DNA from: Candidatus Thorarchaeota archaeon
GTDB taxonomy: Archaea; Asgardarchaeota; Thorarchaeia; Thorarchaeales; Thorarchaeaceae
NCBI GenBank assembly: GCA_016840685.1
Contig: JAEORX010000004.1
Location: forward strand, 1-52,785
Direction: 5' to 3'
DNA: 52,785 nt
Part shown: positions 44,710 to 52,762 of the stretch, one piece after another
Layout of the letters: every line of letters starts with the position of its first letter
Position numbering within the stretch: position 1 is the stretch's first letter
Translations under genes and position numbers: made by a program
The notes under the pieces: model-generated
What the model was told of the DNA's origin: nothing
The model's database searches: none
The model's input: only the letters and a program-made list of their open reading frames with translations

Positions 44710-45372
44710 ATGAAAACAAAAGATGAACAAATCAAGAAAACCGTTGTCGACATGCTATACTGGGACAGTCGTGTCGACGCATCAGACATCCATGTTGAGG
44801 TGACAGATGGAGAAGTCACCTTGAGAGGTACTGTCCCCAGTTACGCTGTGAAGGAGGCGGCTCTTTTTGACACATGGAAAGTTCCAGGAGTGAAGAAGGT
44901 AAATAACAACTCATTCGTTAAGTTCCCCTCTACTGCAAAGACCTTGACAGACTCAGAGATAGAAAAGAGCATCAAAAAACAGCTTGAGTGGAATGACAGC
45001 ACATCCAATGAAAACATTCATGTCACAGTGAAGAAAGGTGTTGTGACTCTTGAGGGTCATGTTGATGCATACTGGAAGACTTTCCGCGCGCAGCAGATCA
45101 TATCAGATGTCATAGGCGTTGTAGATATTGATAACAAACTAGCAGTTGTACCCACAGAAACGATAACAGATCAAGTCATTGCTACAGATATTGTAAATGC
45201 CATGGATCGTAGCTACGCAGTGAATACAGATGATGTGAATGTCGAGGTCGAAGATGGCATCGTCACTCTGTCTGGAACAATGCTTACCCGTGCATCATAC
45301 GATGCTGCATTAGAATGTGCGTTCAACACTTTTGGTGTCAAAGACGTCAAGGACAGACTCCATTTGAAATAA
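44710..45372 (+). CDS. BON-domain protein, three repeats
   Basis: A 220-residue protein composed of three BON repeats. Each has the pattern I-x-x-x-V-x-x-G-x-V-T-L-x-G-x-V (I-H-V-E-V-T-D-G-E-V-T-L-R-G-T-V near residue 29; V-T-V-K-K-G-V-V-T-L-E-G-H-V near 106; V-N-V-E-V-E-D-G-I-V-T-L-S-G near 178). There is no signal peptide or lipoprotein box, so it is cytoplasmic. BON domains bind phospholipids or serve as hydrophobe sensors in bacteria; triple, unanchored forms are described as stress-related. A hairpin terminator follows its stop directly. Confidence 0.85.
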   Translation: MKTKDEQIKKTVVDMLYWDSRVDASDIHVEVTDGEVTLRGTVPSYAVKEAALFDTWKVPGVKKVNNNSFVKFPSTAKTLTDSEIEKSIKKQLEWNDSTSNENIHVTVKKGVVTLEGHVDAYWKTFRAQQIISDVIGVVDIDNKLAVVPTETITDQVIATDIVNAMDRSYAVNTDDVNVEVEDGIVTLSGTMLTRASYDAALECAFNTFGVKDVKDRLHLK

Positions 45373-45400
45373 GCAGAGTTTCTCTGCTTCTCACTTTTTT
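45371..45400 (+). terminator. Hairpin terminator after the BON gene
   Basis: AAGCAGAG-TTT-CTCTGCTT (45371-45389) is an eight-pair stem with a three-base loop, followed by TCTCACTTTTTT. It begins at the last base pair of the stop codon. Confidence 0.65.
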
Positions 45401-45781
45401 AGAAATAGTAGTCATTCAAAATCACCACATTCTTGACAGTGAATAAATCTAGGAAGAAAAAAGGTTGGCACAGCCAAATCTGAGCCTTGAGCCTGTTTCC
45501 TTCAAAAGTAGTATAGGAGCCCTCTTTTATAAGGAACGATTTGTATGGGGAGATGATTGAGAGATTAAGTCAAGAGCATCTATGGTTATTTCTTGTATTG
45601 ACCAAATAAGTTGCTTTTGTGTTCGGTAATGCAACACAAACGGGGTTATTCGCTAAGAAACCGAAAAGTCCCACTTTGTCACTTAACCCAATTCAGAGCT
45701 GATAAAAATGATAGAAGAATTATTAGACAATGAGAGTGGAATTGGAGAAAGCAGGAGAAATGAGGTTAGGGGGAGAAAGCT
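45401..45781. other. Intergenic region upstream of the second TFB
   Basis: 381 bases. A TATA-like CTTTTATAAGG (45523-45533) and a small hairpin TTGGC-ACA-GCCAA (about 45464-45476) are visible. A 25-codon frame (45708-45785) overlaps the TFB GTG by four bases and is listed separately. No RNA gene recognised. Confidence 0.5.
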
Positions 45782-45785
45782 GTGA
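45708..45785 (+). CDS. Possible short upstream ORF coupled to TFB copy 2
   Basis: A 25-codon frame (MIEELLDNESGIGESRR..) ends in TGA that overlaps the TFB GTG start in GTGA, the four-base geometry of coupled genes. It has only a weak ribosome binding site of its own. It could be a regulatory leader peptide or chance; GC and codon use do not settle it. Confidence 0.25.
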   Translation: MIEELLDNESGIGESRRNEVRGRKL

Positions 45786-46732
45786 ACAATATAGCTAGAG
45801 CCAGAGAGAAGAATACAAACAAACGAGATGTTTGTATGAGTTGCGGAGGAAATTCGTTCACAGAGGATAATGTCCGTGGAGAGAGTGTCTGTACGTCATG
45901 TGGACTTGTGGTATCAGAGCGTACTATCGATAATGGTCCAGAATGGAGGGCCTTCACAGCTGAGGAAAGAAATGCAAGAGCTAGAACTGGAGCACCAATG
46001 ACTCTCACAATAGCTGACAGGGGGCTTTCAACAGTAATTGATTGGCAGAATAGAGACGCAAGTGGTAGAGCACTTGCAAGTAACACACGTGCAGCTATCT
46101 ACAGAATGAGAAAATGGCATATCAGAAGTAGGCTCCATAGTTCTCAACACAGAAACCTCGGTATTGCAATGAGTGAGATGGAGAGGCTCTCCTCGCAACT
46201 TGGAGTTCCACATGACGTTAGAGAAACTGCAGCTCTGATGTACAGAAAAGCTTTAGCAAAGAGACTTGTGAGAGGAAGAAGTATTGAATCAGTGGTTGCC
46301 GCATCGGCTTACCTTGCTTGTCGGATTCACAGGATTCCAAGACGACTCGATGAAGTCGTAGCTGAGACTAATGTTAGTAGAAAACAAATTGGTTATGCAG
46401 TGCGGTTAATCGTTTCTCGAGTCAATATTAATGTGCCCTTAGCTTCTGCGAGAGATTTGATACCAAGATTATCCGCGGATCTTTTTCTTGAAGGAAGAAC
46501 TGTAAAGAAAGCTACTGAAATTATCAGAAATGCTGAAGAAAGATTCGTGACAATTGGTAAAGATCCTGGCGGAATTGCAGGGGCCGCACTCTACATTGCT
46601 GGAATACTTGAAGAAGATAGGCGCACTCAAAGAGAGATTGCTAAAGTTTCACGAGTTACAGAGGTCACAATCCGAAATCGCTACAAGGATTTGGTTCGTT
46701 CTCTTGGAATCTCATTTAATATAGATTCATAG
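45782..46732 (+). CDS. tfb: Transcription initiation factor TFB, copy 2
   Basis: A 316-residue second TFIIB homologue. The zinc ribbon is C-M-S-C-G near residue 18 and C-T-S-C-G near 38; the linker P-E-W-R-A-F-T-A-E-E-R-N-A-R-A-R-T-G-A-P is almost the same as in copy 1, and both cyclin folds are present (..SEMERLSSQ.., ..EVTIRNRYKDLVR..). The start is GTG with G-G-G-G-G-A-G six bases before it. Having two TFBs four kilobases apart implies promoter choice or condition-specific use. Confidence 0.94.
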   Translation: MNNIARAREKNTNKRDVCMSCGGNSFTEDNVRGESVCTSCGLVVSERTIDNGPEWRAFTAEERNARARTGAPMTLTIADRGLSTVIDWQNRDASGRALASNTRAAIYRMRKWHIRSRLHSSQHRNLGIAMSEMERLSSQLGVPHDVRETAALMYRKALAKRLVRGRSIESVVAASAYLACRIHRIPRRLDEVVAETNVSRKQIGYAVRLIVSRVNINVPLASARDLIPRLSADLFLEGRTVKKATEIIRNAEERFVTIGKDPGGIAGAALYIAGILEEDRRTQREIAKVSRVTEVTIRNRYKDLVRSLGISFNIDS

Positions 46733-46806
46733 TCGCTATATTTTTCAGGGTAGCATTGGTCGGAATTGGGATTTGACAGTGATAGGACTATAAGAAAAAT
46801 AGCGAT

Positions 46807-46883
46807 TGGTCGGGACGGCCGGATTTGAACCGGCAACCGATGGATCTACAGTCCATTGCTCTGCCAAATTGAGCTACGTCCCG
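46807..46883 (-). tRNA. tRNA-Tyr (anticodon GUA)
   Basis: Minus strand. The acceptor CGGGACG pairs with CGTCCCG, starting with the C1-G72 pair typical of archaeal tRNA-Tyr; A73 and encoded CCA (complement of 46807-46809) follow. Anticodon stem ATGGA/TCCAT encloses CTGTAGA with anticodon GTA, T arm GCCGG-TTCAAAT-CCGGC. There is no intron, unlike many archaeal tRNA-Tyr genes. Confidence 0.96.
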
Positions 46884-46908
46884 TTCGGTTCGATTGCATC
46901 TCTGATAG

Positions 46909-46918
46909 CAATAAAAGG
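46909..46918 (-). promoter_or_regulatory. TATA box of tRNA-Tyr
   Basis: On the minus strand this reads CCTTTTATTG, 26-35 bases upstream of the tRNA 5' end at 46883. Confidence 0.5.
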
Positions 46919-47022
46919 ATTACTCAGCGTCCATATTCATCTTGTAGATTGAAATAGCCCGAAAGAGTGAGTATATAGGTGCCAAACTTTGCGCGTCATG
47001 TGCTTCTGGTTGGTGAACACAA

Positions 47023-48009
47023 ATGAGTTTTCATGTAGTTGAAGCAGAAACCGAGGAAGACTTGGATTTTTTCTTCAAGTTGAGCTATGAAACTCTGAAG
47101 ACTTTGAGAAAAAACATGTATGACAAATTAGTGGAAGAAAATCCTGGAAAATCCGACGAAGAACTTCAGAAATTGAATAGAAACGAAATGGAAGATTATT
47201 TCGACTTCAGTGACTCAACATCTAGAGTTTTCATTGTGAAACAGGAAGATAGCATGCGCTGTGGATATCTCTGGATGGGATTAAGAAATAGCAGGGATCC
47301 TTGGGACATACAGAAACCTCAGTGGATCTATGATCTTGTGGTCGTTCCTGAGTTCCAGAGAAACGGGCTAGGTAAAATGTTGATGATGACTGCTGAAGAG
47401 TTTAGTAGAGAGCTGAACCTCAATATCGGTCTATTTGTCCATGCAGAAAATGAAAATGCGCGGTCGCTTTACGACAAGATTGGATACAGTGTGAAGACGA
47501 TACCAATCTCAAAAAAATTGAATCAAGAGATTGTTGATTCAGATATTAGTTCTAAATTTTTGGTTCGGACCGAACAGAAAACTGATGATGTCCGAAAATC
47601 CGAACTTGATAGATTCAAGAAAAAAGTACTATTCTCACTGGAAGCTGAAGATACGAAAATCAGAGGTATGTATGAAGACTACTTCAGTAACTACATCGAT
47701 AATTCAGAGAATCATGTAAGACTGGAAGCAGTCACTGATGATGAAACACTAGTGGGTTCAATTTGGGCAGGAGTCTCAGGCTTCAGTGAGAGTGTTGCTC
47801 AGATTTACAATCTTTCTATCATTTCTGAGAGTTCAAATGATGAAGTAGGAAAGGCACTTATACAATCTGTAGAGAAGTGGGCAAAGGATTCAGGATATTC
47901 AACACTGTACATTCTTCTTCATTCGCAGGATGATATGAGTGTAGAGGCATTCAAATCATTAGGATATTCAGTTCCAGGATTCTTTATGGAGAAGAAACTT
48001 ACTCAGTAA
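47023..48009 (+). CDS. Tandem GNAT-fold acetyltransferase
   Basis: A 328-residue protein with two GNAT-like halves. The N-terminal half is complete: D-L-V-V-V-P-E-F-Q-R-N-G-L-G-K-M near residue 107 is the acetyl-CoA loop (R/Q-x-x-G-x-G/A), and N-A-R-S-L-Y-D-K-I-G-Y near 148 the end of the fold. The C-terminal half (from about 190) keeps I-Y-N-L-S-I-I-S-E-S and E-A-F-K-S-L-G-Y but has no clear R-x-x-G-x-G loop and is probably inactive. Substrate unknown. The start is ATG 47023 and a promoter region follows tRNA-Tyr. The methylase gene follows after 47 bases. Confidence 0.8.
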   Translation: MSFHVVEAETEEDLDFFFKLSYETLKTLRKNMYDKLVEENPGKSDEELQKLNRNEMEDYFDFSDSTSRVFIVKQEDSMRCGYLWMGLRNSRDPWDIQKPQWIYDLVVVPEFQRNGLGKMLMMTAEEFSRELNLNIGLFVHAENENARSLYDKIGYSVKTIPISKKLNQEIVDSDISSKFLVRTEQKTDDVRKSELDRFKKKVLFSLEAEDTKIRGMYEDYFSNYIDNSENHVRLEAVTDDETLVGSIWAGVSGFSESVAQIYNLSIISESSNDEVGKALIQSVEKWAKDSGYSTLYILLHSQDDMSVEAFKSLGYSVPGFFMEKKLTQ

Positions 48010-48041
48010 TGTTGAAAGGGCTGTAGTATATCTTACAGAGC

Positions 48042-48059
48042 GGAGGTTCTACTCCACTG
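48042..48059 (+). promoter_or_regulatory. Ribosome binding site that points to a CTG start
   Basis: GGAGGT (48042-48047) is followed after nine bases by CTG at 48057, in frame with the methylase. No ATG, GTG or TTG lies in frame between the upstream stop at 48024 and the first GTG at 48159. Confidence 0.55.
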
Positions 48060-50213
48060 AAGCGTCCTATAGAGTCTACATTCCCAATAACCAAGGTAAA
48101 TGCAATTGCTGAGAAAGAGTCGACGGGTTTTGGTAGGCGGCATTACAGACCAGTCTATGTGATGCATAAGTGGTGGGCGCGGCGCCTTGGTTCAGTGTTT
48201 AGAGCAATCCTCCTCTATTCTCTCGCAGATGAAAATCTCGAGGGATGGAGTCAAAAACCAGACACATTATGGGATTATTTCAGGAGAGATGTCAATCTAA
48301 ACGGTAAGATTGTACTTGATCCAATGATGGGGGGTGGAACAACAGTCGTTGAGGCATTAAGACTTGGTTGCAGAGTGATTGCAGGTGACATCAATCCTGT
48401 ATCATGGTTTTTGGTGAAGAAGCAAGTGGATGATATCGATCCGGAGCTCCTTTCCCGGACTCTTAAGAAGCTTGATGATGAATTGGGACCTCAGCTTAGA
48501 CAATATTATGAAACGACATGCCCCGAGTGTGGGGAAAAGGCAGAGGCGATTTATTACTTCCATTACAAAGTGGGTTCATGTACAAAATGCGCAAAAGAAA
48601 TTCCTCTAATGCGCAATTTCTTCCTTGCAAGAAATACAATCAGAGCAAGTGATTTTGTGGTCTGTCCGCGATGTTGGAACATTTTTGAAACAAAAGATGC
48701 CAAAAAAATGACCAAATGCACAAAATGCAATGAGAGATTCATTCCAACAAAGAGATACTACTCAAAGGGACGTTCGTACACGTGTATAGACGAAAACTGC
48801 GGCCAAAATGAGAGAATAGTTGATTTCACTCGAGAGTTTGGAAAGTTTAAGGAACAGATGTACGCAATCGAGTTTTACTGTAGGCACTGCGATAGCTCAA
48901 ACAACAAGAAACTGATGAATGGTCGAGGATACAAAGCTCCAGATCAAAAGGACAGGGATACTCTGGCAAAGGCAATAGAAGAGTATCAAGAAATATCTCA
49001 GAGTCTGCCAATCCCAGATGTGATGATTCCCGTGGGAGTGGAAACAACCCGCGCACTGAATCATGGATATAGAAAATTCAGCGATATGTTCAACCAGAGA
49101 CAGTTACTGAACCTAGGAAAGATCTATCGTTGGATTTTGGAAATTGATGACTGGAATCTCAAGGAGTTCTTTGTTCTAGCGTTCTCGAACTGCCTAAAAT
49201 ACAACAATATGTTTGCGAAATATAATGCAACTAGAGGTTTCATTACAGATATCTTCAGAACTCATTCCTTTTCTCCTTCAATGTCACCCGTGGAGGCAAA
49301 TTGCTATGATACTATGAGGGGGCGAGGGGCTTTCACTTCATTTGTCAACCTCATAATAGAGGGAAAAGAGTACTGTAGAAATCCCTTCGAGCGAGTATAT
49401 GATGGAGAAACAATGGTCAAGATTCATTTTCCATCTAGAAAATCACCAAAAATTGTCGAAAAATATGAAAATCTACTAAAAAGTGGAGATGTCATGCTGA
49501 GGTGTGGGTCATCTGAACATCTTGAGATTCCAGATGAGTCTGTAGATGTGGTTGTGACCGACCCGCCATATTATGGAAATGTGATGTATTCGGAACTGTC
49601 CAACTTCTTCTATGTCTGGCTGAGACTGGGTCTGAAGAATCGATATGACATTTTCAGGAATCCCCTTGTGCCCACGGAGAGAGAGATTATTGAGAATAGG
49701 TATCAAGGAAAAGGTAGGAATGAGTTCATCCAAGAATTGACCAAGGTGTTTTCAGAATCAAACAGGGTATTATCTGCGGATGGCATCCTTGTATTCACCT
49801 TTCATCATAAAAAACGGGACGCTTGGGGAGCAATACTCAGGACTGTGCTAGATTCTGGATTCTATGTGACAGCCTCATATCCTGTGCGGAGTGAGATGAA
49901 ATCATCAACACATCTTCATGATTTGGATAATATTGTGTATGACATGATTTTCGTGTGTAGAAAACGGAGTGAACAAGTTGCTTCAAAATCATGGAAATCT
50001 ATCAAAAGTGCAATTGAACAGGCTGCGGTAGAGATGATAATGAATTTGCAGAAGAATGGTGAAACACCAAGTTCTGTGGATGTTTTTGCGATAGTTTTGG
50101 GTAAATGTCTAGAAGTCTATTCAAAACACTACCCTCTGGTGATTGATGATGATAAGAAAGTAAGTCCGGAGATGGCACTGAGGTCTATTGAGGAGTTAAT
50201 GGGTGGTTTATAG
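48057..50213 (+). CDS. Zn-ribbon-containing DNA methylase, DUF1156-like, apparently CTG start
   Basis: A 718-residue SAM-dependent adenine-type methylase with a zinc-ribbon insert, like COG1743. The N-terminal family block runs R-P-I-E...F-P-x-x-K-V-N-A-I-A-E-K-E, then H-K-W-W-A-R-R-L-G-S-V near residue 36, D-P-M-M-G-G-G-T near 84 (SAM loop) and N-P-V near 110. Cysteine pairs from CPECG to CRHC (about 150-285) form several zinc knuckles. The catalytic D-P-P-Y-Y-G motif lies near 502. These N-terminal blocks are in frame before the first ATG/GTG at 48159, so that later start would remove a conserved part of the family. The GGAGGT nine bases before CTG (48057) supports a CTG start. Target is unknown; no restriction gene is adjacent. 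Confidence 0.83.
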   Translation: MKRPIESTFPITKVNAIAEKESTGFGRRHYRPVYVMHKWWARRLGSVFRAILLYSLADENLEGWSQKPDTLWDYFRRDVNLNGKIVLDPMMGGGTTVVEALRLGCRVIAGDINPVSWFLVKKQVDDIDPELLSRTLKKLDDELGPQLRQYYETTCPECGEKAEAIYYFHYKVGSCTKCAKEIPLMRNFFLARNTIRASDFVVCPRCWNIFETKDAKKMTKCTKCNERFIPTKRYYSKGRSYTCIDENCGQNERIVDFTREFGKFKEQMYAIEFYCRHCDSSNNKKLMNGRGYKAPDQKDRDTLAKAIEEYQEISQSLPIPDVMIPVGVETTRALNHGYRKFSDMFNQRQLLNLGKIYRWILEIDDWNLKEFFVLAFSNCLKYNNMFAKYNATRGFITDIFRTHSFSPSMSPVEANCYDTMRGRGAFTSFVNLIIEGKEYCRNPFERVYDGETMVKIHFPSRKSPKIVEKYENLLKSGDVMLRCGSSEHLEIPDESVDVVVTDPPYYGNVMYSELSNFFYVWLRLGLKNRYDIFRNPLVPTEREIIENRYQGKGRNEFIQELTKVFSESNRVLSADGILVFTFHHKKRDAWGAILRTVLDSGFYVTASYPVRSEMKSSTHLHDLDNIVYDMIFVCRKRSEQVASKSWKSIKSAIEQAAVEMIMNLQKNGETPSSVDVFAIVLGKCLEVYSKHYPLVIDDDKKVSPEMALRSIEELMGGL

Positions 50214-50235
50214 TGTCCTCATTGGACTATATGGT

Positions 50236-50481
50236 ATGAAGACGACACGGATACTTCGTACATGGGACAAGACCAGAGGCGATTTTGTAGAAGTCCCAGT
50301 GCAGTATCCACCAGATACAACGCTCTCCTGTGCTGAATGTAGATACTATAATCCGGAAACAGAACAGTGTGATGGAGTAGGCTCATCTCAGCACGGAAGA
50401 AAGATTCCTTTTCCAGACTATGTGCCGAGAGAGAGGGAGTGCTCTGTTCGTCTTCCGCCTGATCTTCTTTTTTTTGTATAG
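50236..50481 (+). CDS. Small cysteine-containing hypothetical protein
   Basis: An 81-residue protein with a possible metal site: C-A-E-C near residue 32 followed by C-D near 46 and a late Cys near 71. Sequence is rich in Pro, Arg, Tyr. It starts 22 bases after the methylase stop (an in-frame ATG at 50203 overlaps the methylase end). Co-transcription with the methylase is likely. It converges with EcfT (stops two bases apart). No family recognised. Confidence 0.5.
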   Translation: MKTTRILRTWDKTRGDFVEVPVQYPPDTTLSCAECRYYNPETEQCDGVGSSQHGRKIPFPDYVPRERECSVRLPPDLLFFV

Positions 50482-50482
50482 A

Positions 50483-51301
50483 CTAGATGAGAGATGCAAT
50501 CTCTGGGAGGTATCCAAAGGAAAACAAGAAACAGACTACAAGGAAGCTGATTGTAAGTACTAAGGCTATTGTGTCAATCACTCTCCATGACGATTTTCGA
50601 AGGTATGAACGGTCGGACCCATAACCAAAACCTCTTCCATCCATCGACATTGAGAGTGCCTCTACTCGTGACAATGCAGAAACGAGCAGTGGAAAGAAGG
50701 TATACTGAACCGTGCGAATTATCTTACTCAGTCCTGTCACTTCGGGAGTTATTCCTCTAGCTTTCTGTGCCATCCGGACCGTGTGATTCTCCAAGTCGAA
50801 GAGAGGAAGAAACCTCAACGCAATGACTAGTGAGAAGCTGTACCTGTAAGGGACTTTGAGTCGAGTAAGTGAGTGGGCCAGGAGGGTGGGGTCTGTCACT
50901 GATACAAAGAGCATACTTGAGAAGACCAGTAATAGGAAACGACTGGATATCGCAAGTCCACGTACAATTCCAAAGTCAGTGACTGGAAAGAGGGGACCAA
51001 TCTCCCCAATCTGGGGGATAAGATGTCCCAAGAGTACACCATTTGTTGTGAAGAGCACCTGAATGAGAAACAGTAGTACAGAGAAGATAATGATGAACTT
51101 CGTACGCCCCCTTGTCAGACGTAGTGGAACCTTCGCTGTAAGAAATCCCATGAAGACAATGAATAGTAATACAACACTGAGACGCCAACTGGGGTACACA
51201 ACGATTCCAATCATCAAGATAAGTAGCATGAGCAGTTTCAGTGCAGGATTGAGTTGGTGTAGTAGAGTATCATTCTGGGTAAATCCAAATCGAGATGACA
51301 A
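50483..51301 (-). CDS. ecfT: Energy-coupling factor transporter transmembrane protein EcfT
   Basis: A 272-residue integral membrane protein with hydrophobic helices near residues 22-55, 68-90, 112-135, 150-165 and 247-268. Two coupling motifs of the A-x-x-x-R-G type that contact the ATPases appear as A-Q-K-A-R-G-I near 180 and S-M-D-G-R-G-F-G near 222. It couples ATP hydrolysis by the EcfA protein to a substrate-specific S component. It starts at the base before the EcfA stop codon, so the two are translated as a unit. Substrate (a vitamin or metal) is unknown. Confidence 0.88.
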   Translation of the reverse strand: MSSRFGFTQNDTLLHQLNPALKLLMLLILMIGIVVYPSWRLSVVLLFIVFMGFLTAKVPLRLTRGRTKFIIIFSVLLFLIQVLFTTNGVLLGHLIPQIGEIGPLFPVTDFGIVRGLAISSRFLLLVFSSMLFVSVTDPTLLAHSLTRLKVPYRYSFSLVIALRFLPLFDLENHTVRMAQKARGITPEVTGLSKIIRTVQYTFFPLLVSALSRVEALSMSMDGRGFGYGSDRSYLRKSSWRVIDTIALVLTISFLVVCFLFSFGYLPEIASLI

Positions 51302-52753
51302 CTAGAACTGCACCCCCAAATCAGCAAATTCCTTGTACCTAGTGCTAGACAAACGGTCAAGAACAGAGGAGGGAGAACCATCAAGAAGGATTGAGCCACG
51401 CTCCATGAATATAACCCGGTCACACTGACCAGCCACAAAATGCGGATCATGGGTGACGATGATAGCGGCCCCACCATCTTCAACTGTTTCAAACATTGTC
51501 TGTTTGATGAACTCACGTCCTTCTACGTCCTGTCCGATGAAAGGCTCGTCAAACAATAGTAACTTCGGCTTGTGTATCATAATTGAACTCACGTTTAGCC
51601 GCCTTTTTTGCCCGTGGCTCAATGAGAAGGGGTTTCTGTCCCTCATCTCAGCAATATCAGCTCTTTCTAGGATTGTTTCACACTGTTGGAGCGTTTCGAG
51701 TGTCATCATTTCTAAGGCATTTATTGTCAAAATCTGCTCTTTCCAGACAGTTTTTTCGAAAATCTGGTGATTTGGGTTTTGAAACACCATAGCAGTTCGT
51801 TTGGCTATCTCTTTTGCATTCATTTTTCCCAGGGAAGACTCGCCGAGGTTTATTGTTCCACTGTCAGGAACGAGTAGACCACTGAGAAGTCCAAGAAGCG
51901 TTGTCTTTCCAGATCCGTTACTCCCCATCAGACCGATTATCTCCCCATTTTGTACACTCAGTGTCACATTGTTAATCACCTTCCGGTTTCCGTATGAGAA
52001 CTCCAGATTCTTCGCAGAGAGAAGAGGTGAGCTTGTGGTGTCAATGACCCGTGATTTGAGTGATGTTGGTTCCTTGTGTTGTGTTCGATCAAAATTGATT
52101 ATCTTACCGCCTGATAATGCTAGAACTCTGTCAGCGATTGGTTGTATGTTCAAGAGATTGTGTTCAATGACTATGATACCAATGTCTTGACTCTGCAGTC
52201 CCCTCAATATCTCTCGTAGTTGCATTACACCTCTTGGGTCAAGACTGGATGATGGCTCATCAAGGATTAGATACCTTGGTCTGCATGCAATCATCGCGGC
52301 TATGATTAGTCTTTGTTTTTCCCCACCTGAGAGCTCAAAGGTGGCTCGTTCATAGAGATGACTGGCATCAATGGACTTCAACGATGAATTGACAACTTTC
52401 GAAATCTCTTCAACCTCAATTTCATAGTTTTCAGGACCAAAAGCCACTTCGTCAGAAACTTGGAGAGTGCAGATTTGACTCTCAGGATCCTGTTGTACTA
52501 GGGCAACCTGTCCGGCTAGTTCAGCTATATCTAAATTTGAAACATCAGAGTCGTCTATCAATATAGAGCCTGAAAACTCGCCTGGAATGCTCTTGGGGAT
52601 GAACCCCGAGAGACACTTTGCAAGGGTAGACTTGCCTGACCCTGTGGGACCCGTGATGACAACAATCTCTCCTCGATGTACATAGAAATCTAATGAGTCT
52701 AGGACTAGGGTAGTACCGTTGTATGAGAAGGATATGTTTCGAGCTTCGAGCAT
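51302..52753 (-). CDS. ecfA: Energy-coupling factor transporter ATPase, fused EcfA1-EcfA2
   Basis: A 483-residue protein with two ABC ATPase domains. Domain 1 has Walker A G-P-T-G-S-G-K-S-T near residue 35, Q-loop Q-Q-D-P-E-S-Q near 87, signature L-S-G-G-E-K-Q-R near 141 and Walker B L-I-L-D-E-P near 161. Domain 2 has G-S-N-G-S-G-K-T-T near 280, F-Q-N-P near 324, L-S-H-G-Q-K-R-R near 383 (a deviant L-S-G-G) and L-L-L-F-D-E-P near 403, with switch His in T-H-D-P near 438. Fusion replaces the usual two separate genes. AGGCG lies before the ATG. Confidence 0.93.
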   Translation of the reverse strand: MLEARNISFSYNGTTLVLDSLDFYVHRGEIVVITGPTGSGKSTLAKCLSGFIPKSIPGEFSGSILIDDSDVSNLDIAELAGQVALVQQDPESQICTLQVSDEVAFGPENYEIEVEEISKVVNSSLKSIDASHLYERATFELSGGEKQRLIIAAMIACRPRYLILDEPSSSLDPRGVMQLREILRGLQSQDIGIIVIEHNLLNIQPIADRVLALSGGKIINFDRTQHKEPTSLKSRVIDTTSSPLLSAKNLEFSYGNRKVINNVTLSVQNGEIIGLMGSNGSGKTTLLGLLSGLLVPDSGTINLGESSLGKMNAKEIAKRTAMVFQNPNHQIFEKTVWKEQILTINALEMMTLETLQQCETILERADIAEMRDRNPFSLSHGQKRRLNVSSIMIHKPKLLLFDEPFIGQDVEGREFIKQTMFETVEDGGAAIIVTHDPHFVAGQCDRVIFMERGSILLDGSPSSVLDRLSSTRYKEFADLGVQF

Positions 52754-52762
52754 GTTGTTCGC

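Noticed and set aside
48057-50213. BREX/DISARM-type defence island around the DUF1156 methylase
   Set aside because: Only a GNAT protein and a small Cys protein are adjacent; no helicase, phosphatase or ATPase partners of such systems are visible.
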